Assembly (NCBI GenBank): GCA_018821435.1
Contig: JAHJME010000019.1
Location: 1 to 64,000, forward strand
Length of the DNA: 64,000 nucleotides
Direction of reading: 5' to 3'
From: Alphaproteobacteria bacterium
GTDB lineage: Bacteria > Pseudomonadota > Alphaproteobacteria > Caulobacterales > Caulobacteraceae
Both the position numbers and the translations under genes were made by a program. This document shows positions 58,770 to 64,000 of this stretch, one piece after another. The notes beneath the pieces were generated by a model, which searched no databases, was not told the origin of the DNA, and saw only the letters and a program-made list of their open reading frames with translations. Every line of letters begins with the position of its first letter. Within the stretch, counting starts at the first letter, position 1.

Positions 58770-59774
58770 ATGATCCTGACCGAAGTTCGGGGCGAGCCCG
58801 CCTCGATCGTGACATCCGGTCTCCTGGTCGTCGGCTCCGGCATGGCGTTCTCGCAGGACCTGACCCAGGCCTACATCCCGACGGCCTTCGATCCCGACCT
58901 GGACATCACCCAGGAGGAGGTCATCCGGACCCTCGTGCGGGTCTCCGAGGGCGACGAGACGCGCTTCCGGTTTCGCCACCCCCCCGAGGTGGTGGCGCAT
59001 CTGATGCGGGACGCCGTGCCGCTCAACCTGCTGCATCCCGCCAACTACTTCCACTTCCTGGTCGAGGCCCTGCCCAGCCTGCTGTCGCTGATCGCCCAGG
59101 ACGCCCTGGGACGGAACGCCATGCTGGTCAGCGGGCTGCTGCATCCCAACATGTGGCAGGCGCTGCGCTACGCGACCCAGCGCACGCCGCTGCCGATCAC
59201 CCAGCTCCAGCCGTTCCAGGCCGTGACGAGCGACCGCGTGATCCTGCCCACGCCCAGCTGGCACGCCACGGAGCTGCGCGCCGGCGGGGTCTCCAAAAGC
59301 GCGTTCGACGCCGGGAACATCGCGCTGCTGCGCAAGGCGTTCCAGCCGCTCTGGGCGGACGTGCCCGCCCCGCAGCGGATCAAGGTCTTCATCCGGCGGC
59401 CCGCCGCGCACCGGGCGCTCTCGAACGCGCCGGAGATCGAGGCCCTGGCCGTGGCCGCCGGCTACCGCATCGTCGATCCCGGCCGAATGCCGCTGCTGGA
59501 CCAGATCCGCACCTTCAGCGCGGCGTCGCACATCGCCGGGCCGACGGGCGCCTGGGCGGCGAACCTCGTCTTCGCCAACGACGCCAAGGTGACCGTCCTC
59601 TATCCGCAAACCTGCGCCGTCGAGGGCGAGAACCTCTGGGGCGCCCTGGGCCGGATCTGCGGACTGGATATGCGCGAGGCGTACGGCCCCGTAACCCGCC
59701 TGCTGCCCCAGATGCCGCTCCATTCGGATTTCATGATCCCGCCGGAGGTGTTCACCGCCCAGCTTGCGGCCTGA
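58770..59774 (+). CDS. GT61-like glycosyltransferase, tandem copy 1
   Basis: The 334-aa protein has ANYFHFLVEALPSLLSLIAQ near 90 and SHIAGPTGAWAANLVFANDA near 250, both typical of the GT61/DUF563 family. The start is chosen by comparison with its tandem paralogue at 59859, which begins in the same place (LTEVRGEP vs VTELRNEP). It is divergent from the FkbH gene across a 208-base gap with no clear signal. Donor sugar is unknown. Confidence 0.82.
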   Translation: MILTEVRGEPASIVTSGLLVVGSGMAFSQDLTQAYIPTAFDPDLDITQEEVIRTLVRVSEGDETRFRFRHPPEVVAHLMRDAVPLNLLHPANYFHFLVEALPSLLSLIAQDALGRNAMLVSGLLHPNMWQALRYATQRTPLPITQLQPFQAVTSDRVILPTPSWHATELRAGGVSKSAFDAGNIALLRKAFQPLWADVPAPQRIKVFIRRPAAHRALSNAPEIEALAVAAGYRIVDPGRMPLLDQIRTFSAASHIAGPTGAWAANLVFANDAKVTVLYPQTCAVEGENLWGALGRICGLDMREAYGPVTRLLPQMPLHSDFMIPPEVFTAQLAA

Positions 59775-59858
59775 CCGCACCGGCTTCGCCGAACTGCGAT
59801 CGCTGCGCGAATCGTCTATCGAGGAAAGCACAGCGCGCCGCTAGCGGGGACTAGGCCC

Positions 59859-60860
59859 TTGATCGTCACCGAGCTTCGGAACGAACCGGCCTATCTGCTC
59901 AATCCCGCCGTGCTGCTGGCCGGCGCCGCCATGGTGTTCTCGGCCGAGCTGGATCAGGCGTACATCGCCTCGCCGTTCGATCCACAGGTGGAATACTGCC
60001 CCGAAGAGATCATCCGCACCCTGGTCCGAACCCAGGCCGGTGACCGGATCGGCTTCGAATTCGCCCAGACCCCGGACATCGTCGGGCACCTGAGCCGCGA
60101 TGTGATCCCGCTCAATCTGCTGCACCCGAACAACTACTTCCACTTCCTGATCGAGTGCCTGCCCAGCCTGCTGTTCCTGGTCCAGAACAGCCTGGTCGGC
60201 CCCAACGCCATGATCGCCAGCGGCCGGCTGCATCCGAACATGTGGAATGCGCTGCTGGCGGTGACCGACCACCTGTCGATCCCGATCGTGCAGTTGCGGT
60301 CCTTGCAGGCGGTGTCCTGCGACCGCGTGATCCTGCCCACGCCGACCTGGCACGCCACCGAACTGCTGAACGGCGAGGTCTCCGACAGCACCTATCGAGC
60401 GGAGAACATCCAGCTGGTCCGCGACGCCTTCAAGCCGTTGTGGAGCGACGCGGGCGACACCAAGCTGAAGCTCTACATCCGGCGGACCAGCGGCCAGCGG
60501 CTGCTGACCAACACCGACGAGATCGAGCGGATGGCGGTGGCGGCCGGCTATCTGGCGATCAACGCCGGCGCGCTGGCGATCGAGGAGCAGATCCGCCTGT
60601 TCAGCGCCGCTTCGCACATCATCGGGCCGACGGGCGCGTGGCTGGCAAACCTGATCTTCACGCGCGATGACACCCGCGTCACCGTCCTCTACCCCGTGAC
60701 CTGCCAGTCAGGTACGGCGATCTGGGCGCGCCTGGGCGCGATCTGCGGCGTCCAGATCGAAGATGTCTTCGGCCCGACGACGCTCTACCGCGAGCGCCAG
60801 CCGATCCACTCCGACTTCATGATCCCGACGGACGAGATCGCGGCGCGGCTCGCCATCTGA
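59859..60860 (+). CDS. GT61-like glycosyltransferase, tandem copy 2
   Basis: The 333-aa protein starts from TTG and is closely related to the gene at 58770: NNYFHFLIECLPSLLFLVQN, VILPTPTWHATELLNGEV and SHIIGPTGAWLANLIFTRDD match it block by block. The two probably arose by duplication and may act on neighbouring positions of one glycan. Confidence 0.84.
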   Translation: MIVTELRNEPAYLLNPAVLLAGAAMVFSAELDQAYIASPFDPQVEYCPEEIIRTLVRTQAGDRIGFEFAQTPDIVGHLSRDVIPLNLLHPNNYFHFLIECLPSLLFLVQNSLVGPNAMIASGRLHPNMWNALLAVTDHLSIPIVQLRSLQAVSCDRVILPTPTWHATELLNGEVSDSTYRAENIQLVRDAFKPLWSDAGDTKLKLYIRRTSGQRLLTNTDEIERMAVAAGYLAINAGALAIEEQIRLFSAASHIIGPTGAWLANLIFTRDDTRVTVLYPVTCQSGTAIWARLGAICGVQIEDVFGPTTLYRERQPIHSDFMIPTDEIAARLAI

Positions 60861-60923
60861 GATCACGCCGCCCACCGCGCCGGGCGTGTTGCCAAACCTC
60901 GGACCAAGAGGCAGACAGCCCTC

Positions 60924-62543
60924 ATGGAGCAGCCCCTGGACGCCCTCTCCCTCAGAGAGCCCATCGCCGGCATGGTCCGGCAAAATCAGTTCAGGGCTGC
61001 GCTGGAGCTGTGCGAGACCGGCCGTCACGCCTTCCCGCAGGATCCCTGGCTGCCGACCATTCACGCCTATGTCCTGCTGCAGATCGGTGAGAGCGAAAAG
61101 GCGGGGCAGGCCGCCACGGAGGCGCTGGCGCTGGGGTCCGACGACCCGCTGGCGGTGCTGGTCCTGGGCGTCGCGCATCGCAATCGCGGACGCCATGCCG
61201 AGGCTGCCGAGACCCTGCTGGCCGCCCACCGCCTGTTCCCGGATCGCCTCGACGCGGCCACCATGGTGATCGAGGAGACCGTCGCCGCCCACGGACTGGA
61301 AGCGGCGCGGGCCGTGTACGAGGAAGTGTACGGCCGCCTGCCGGATCACGGCGTCGCGGTCTGCTGGGCGACGCTGCTGTTCGGCGCCGACCCGCGCGCC
61401 GAGATGCCGCCCGCCGTGGTGTCCGCGCCGCTCATGTCGGTCCCGGCGTGGCTGGCCAAGACCGGCGCGACAGCCGAGTTCCTCGGCGATCAGGAAATCA
61501 TCCGGCTTGAAGAACCACCCATCTTCGGCGAGCCCGACGCCGAGCGGTTCATGGGCAGCGTCCCCGGCTACGTCAGCTATGCGGCCACCCTGCGAGACGC
61601 GACCGTATTCGCCAAATCGAGCCTGGTCCTGATGCCGGGCGGCGTCGTGCTGAACGACATGCTCGCCGACGAACGATACGGCCGGTATCTACTGCTCACA
61701 CACGACAAGACCGTCATCCATCGCGAGGACGACCGGCTGCTGGTCGATGTCGGCAAGCATCGCATCGAGGAGCTCGACGCGGGGATCATGCTGTCGGGAT
61801 GGGCGTCCGAGCACTTCGGACACTGGGTGCCGGAGTACATCTTCCGGCTGGCCTACCTCGAGCGTCATCCACGCTTCGCCGAACTGCCGATCATCGTCGA
61901 CAGCGACATGCCGATCCAGCACCTGGAATACCTCCGGCTGCTGGTTTCCAATCCCATCGTCCAGATCCCGGCCGGCGGCGGCCTGCGGTGCCGCGAGCTG
62001 GTGGTCGGTTCGCCGTCCACCTTCTTCCCCGTCCATCTGAGCGACGACCACCAGGTGCCGCCGGAGAACCACGGCGGCCTGCCGACCGAAAGCATGCGCT
62101 TCGTTCAGGAGCGGGTGATGCAGCGCTCGCCGCCGTCCGCGCGTCAGGGGCGGAAGCTGTACCTGTCGCGCAAGAGCCGTGGATGGCGGCGCCTGCTCAA
62201 CGAGGACGAGATCAGCGCGACCCTGGCCGTGCGGGGCTTCGAGATCCTGTTCCCCGAGACGATGAGTTTCGAGGAGCAGGTGAAGATGTACCAGGGCGCG
62301 GAGGTGGTCGTGGCGCCCAACGGATCGTCTCTGCTGAACGCCATCTTCGCGCCGAAGGCCCTCAAGCTCATCGTCCTTTCGCAGCGCGGCCTGTTCAACT
62401 GGGCCACCTTTTACGGCCCCATGCACGAGCTGGGGTACGACATGACCTTCGTCTGCAGCGACGAACAGACGGACTACAAGCACGGCGACTACGCGATCCC
62501 GCTGGCCCGCCTGATCGCGGCGTTGGACACCCCGCCCGCCTGA
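60924..62543 (+). CDS. TPR-like repeats plus GT61-like glycosyltransferase
   Basis: The 539-aa protein has a helical, TPR-like N-terminus (about 15-150, AALELCETGRHAFPQDPWLP) and a C-terminal GT61-like domain with GWASEHFGHWVPEYIFRLAY, RKLYLSRKSRGWRRLLNEDE and VVVAPNGSSLLNAIFAPKAL. It differs from the tandem pair by its added helical domain. It lies 63 bases downstream of copy 2. Confidence 0.82.
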   Translation: MEQPLDALSLREPIAGMVRQNQFRAALELCETGRHAFPQDPWLPTIHAYVLLQIGESEKAGQAATEALALGSDDPLAVLVLGVAHRNRGRHAEAAETLLAAHRLFPDRLDAATMVIEETVAAHGLEAARAVYEEVYGRLPDHGVAVCWATLLFGADPRAEMPPAVVSAPLMSVPAWLAKTGATAEFLGDQEIIRLEEPPIFGEPDAERFMGSVPGYVSYAATLRDATVFAKSSLVLMPGGVVLNDMLADERYGRYLLLTHDKTVIHREDDRLLVDVGKHRIEELDAGIMLSGWASEHFGHWVPEYIFRLAYLERHPRFAELPIIVDSDMPIQHLEYLRLLVSNPIVQIPAGGGLRCRELVVGSPSTFFPVHLSDDHQVPPENHGGLPTESMRFVQERVMQRSPPSARQGRKLYLSRKSRGWRRLLNEDEISATLAVRGFEILFPETMSFEEQVKMYQGAEVVVAPNGSSLLNAIFAPKALKLIVLSQRGLFNWATFYGPMHELGYDMTFVCSDEQTDYKHGDYAIPLARLIAALDTPPA

Positions 62544-62680
62544 CGATGGGAGCCGGGCTGCGCCGTTGACAACCCTCGGCGGCGCACGGATTAGTCCGGG
62601 CCTTGAGCCCTAGGCGTTCGGGCGCGCTCACCGGATTGCCGCAGATTCCGGAACCCGCTCGCGGTGGGACCAGCCGTCAT

Positions 62681-63790
62681 ATGATCACCGCGAAGAAGAT
62701 CCCCGTGGCGAAGCCGCGGCTGCCGCCCCTGGCGGCGCTGGCGCCCTACATCGAGCGGATCGATGGCGCGCGCTGGTACTCCAACTTCGGGCCGCTGAAC
62801 CAGGAGCTGGAGACTCGTCTGGCCGCCCGGTTCGGCCTCCCCGCCCAGGGCGTCGTCACCATCGCCAACGCGACCGTCGGCCTGAGCGTGGCATTGCGCG
62901 CGGCGGGCGCCCAGGCCGGAACGCTGTGCGTGCTGCCCAGCTGGACGTTCTCCGCGTCGGTGCATGCGGCCATCGATGCGGGCCTGACCCCGTTCTTCGC
63001 CGACGTGGACGCCGAGGGCGTGCTGACGCCCGCGATCGTGCGCGACGCCCTCAAGGCGGCCCCGGGAGCGGTCGGCGCGATCATGCCCGTCGCCGTGTGC
63101 GGCCAGCCGATCGACCCCGCGCCCTGGAACGCATTGGCCGACGAGACAGGCCTGCCCGTGGTGCTGGACGCCGCGCCGGGCTTCGACGCTGCCAAGGCCG
63201 GCCAGGGGCTGTCGGTGGTCAGCCTGCATGCGACCAAGATCCTGGGCGTCGGCGAAGGCGGCTTCGCCATGTCGGCGGACCCGGCCCTCGCCGCGACGGT
63301 CCGGCTGCGATCCAACTTCGGCTTCTCGGGCAGCCGCGAGGCCCAGGTCGCCGCGACGAACGGCAAGCTCAGCGAATATGCCGCCGCGATCGGTCTGGCC
63401 GGGCTGGACGAATGGCCGGCGCGGCGCGCGGCGTTCCAGGCGGTGGCCCAGCGGTACCGCCGGAACCTGGCCGACCTGCCGGCCGCGACGCTGCCGGGTG
63501 GGTGGGGCCAGGACTGGCTGTCCACCACCTGCGTGGTTCGCCTCGAGGACCCCGCCGCCACCATGCCGGTGCTGGACGCCCTGCACGCGGCCAGCGTCGA
63601 GACGCGCGCGTGGTGGGGCCGGGGCATGCACACCCATCGGGCGTTCGCGGACTATCCGCGGCTGGCGCTGCCGACCACCGAGCGACTGGCCCAGACGGTC
63701 CTCGGCCTCCCGTTTTTCATCGACATGACGAACGAAGAGATCGACACGGTGTGTACGGCCCTTCGCGAGGAATTGGTCCGTTGCTCCTGA
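62681..63790 (+). CDS. DegT/DnrJ/EryC1-family aminotransferase, second copy
   Basis: The 369-aa protein has ARWYSNFGPLNQELETRLAA, IANATVGLSVALRAAG, LPVVLDAAPGFDAAKAG and the PLP lysine in SLHATKILGVGEGGFAM. It differs from the aminotransferase at 51951 and no ketoisomerase is beside it, so it may act on a different keto sugar or on another keto acid. The ATG of MITAKK is chosen; a TTG 78 bases upstream would add a basic leader. Confidence 0.85.
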   Translation: MITAKKIPVAKPRLPPLAALAPYIERIDGARWYSNFGPLNQELETRLAARFGLPAQGVVTIANATVGLSVALRAAGAQAGTLCVLPSWTFSASVHAAIDAGLTPFFADVDAEGVLTPAIVRDALKAAPGAVGAIMPVAVCGQPIDPAPWNALADETGLPVVLDAAPGFDAAKAGQGLSVVSLHATKILGVGEGGFAMSADPALAATVRLRSNFGFSGSREAQVAATNGKLSEYAAAIGLAGLDEWPARRAAFQAVAQRYRRNLADLPAATLPGGWGQDWLSTTCVVRLEDPAATMPVLDALHAASVETRAWWGRGMHTHRAFADYPRLALPTTERLAQTVLGLPFFIDMTNEEIDTVCTALREELVRCS

Positions 63791-64000
63791 TTTTTCCCGG
63801 CGCCATGCCGGCCGCCATCGAACGGGCCGTGCGCGCCTCCGTCCAGGGGATCGAGGTGGTCGGCGCGTCGTCGGTTCCGGCGGACGCGGTGGCGCAGCAC
63901 TATCCGAGCTGGGCCTTTCTCCCCCGCTACAACGACGCAGGGTTCGAGGCCGCGCTGAAGGCGCTGGTCGACGCGCGCGGCGTCACCAGCATCTACACGC
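63781..64000 (+). CDS. N-terminus of an ATP-grasp-like protein (cut by window end)
   Basis: Seventy-three codons are visible from a TTG that overlaps the aminotransferase stop by 10 bases; an ATG at 63805 is an alternative start. The translation LLIFPGAMPAAIERAVRAS, then WAFLPRYNDAGFEAALKALV, resembles the preATP-grasp domain of carbamoyl-phosphate-synthase-like ligases. The catalytic part lies outside the window, so the family call is tentative. Confidence 0.6.
   Translation, partial: MLLIFPGAMPAAIERAVRASVQGIEVVGASSVPADAVAQHYPSWAFLPRYNDAGFEAALKALVDARGVTSIYT

Noticed and set aside
56898-59831. 977-codon open frame on the minus strand overlapping the FkbH gene and opposite the first GT61-like gene
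   Set aside because: It runs in the wrong frame through FkbH and antisense to the GT61-like gene; both of those carry clear family motifs.

Overview
The window is a compact, very GC-rich chromosomal segment. Most genes sit in same-strand runs joined by 4-base ATGA, GTGA or TTGA start/stop overlaps. Lipid A genes (msbA-like, waaA, lpxK), a type I secretion pair resembling Caulobacter RsaD/RsaE next to an RTX protein, and many cell-surface sugar genes point to an alphaproteobacterium, most likely Caulobacterales (Caulobacter, Phenylobacterium or a relative). This placement is inferred from gene content, not from a marker gene. I found no rRNA, tRNA, CRISPR array, transposase or phage gene.

Region by region. 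1-2.9 kb: a small tyrosine-phosphatase-like protein, a glutathione S-transferase, two unrecognised small proteins, and non-coding repeats (a long palindromic REP-like element and two kinds of 9-base tandem repeat, one forming a 24-bp inverted repeat). 2.9-8.7 kb: a five-gene lipid A/LPS-core operon (msbA-like exporter, lysophospholipid-acyltransferase-like protein, CDF metal exporter, waaA, lpxK). 8.9-15.2 kb: mostly housekeeping genes (APH-family kinase, SRPBCC protein, Tat-exported M13 peptidase, purD, a small histidine kinase, a SemiSWEET). 15.2-29.5 kb: surface-sugar genes: two TPR/SPINDLY-type O-GlcNAc-transferase-like proteins, a third TPR glycosyltransferase, and a CDP-sugar operon (rfbF, rfbG, a C-methyltransferase, an rfbC-like epimerase and an NAD-dependent reductase). 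29.6-34.8 kb: RsaD-like ABC ATPase, RsaE-like adaptor and a 601-aa RTX protein with its own terminator, a candidate S-layer or surface protein. 35-45.6 kb: a DUF6270-like protein, a stand-alone protein of seven ~37-residue repeats, two glycosyltransferases carrying the same repeats, a GT8-like transferase, a sulfotransferase, and a GT2/small flippase/polytopic protein trio resembling three-component periplasmic glycosylation systems. 45.7-51.9 kb: an ABC-2 polysaccharide exporter (Wzm/Wzt-like), small envelope proteins and two more glycosyltransferases. 52-64 kb: a nine-gene operon (FkbH-like HAD protein, acyl carrier protein, GNAT, VOC protein, three methyltransferases, a 3,4-ketoisomerase and an aminotransferase) apparently making an acylated or methylated 3-amino-3,6-dideoxyhexose, then three GT61-type transferases, a second aminotransferase, and the start of an ATP-grasp-like protein cut by the window end.

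Taken together, roughly 15-64 kb reads as a surface glycan factory built around a type I-secreted RTX protein: nucleotide sugars are made and decorated, assembled by many glycosyltransferases, exported by Wzm/Wzt, and possibly used to modify or anchor the RTX layer. The most unusual items are the repeat-protein family at 35.7-41.6 kb, the FkbH/ACP-dependent sugar operon at 52-58.6 kb, and four convergent gene pairs that each share one CTAG as the stop codon of both genes.
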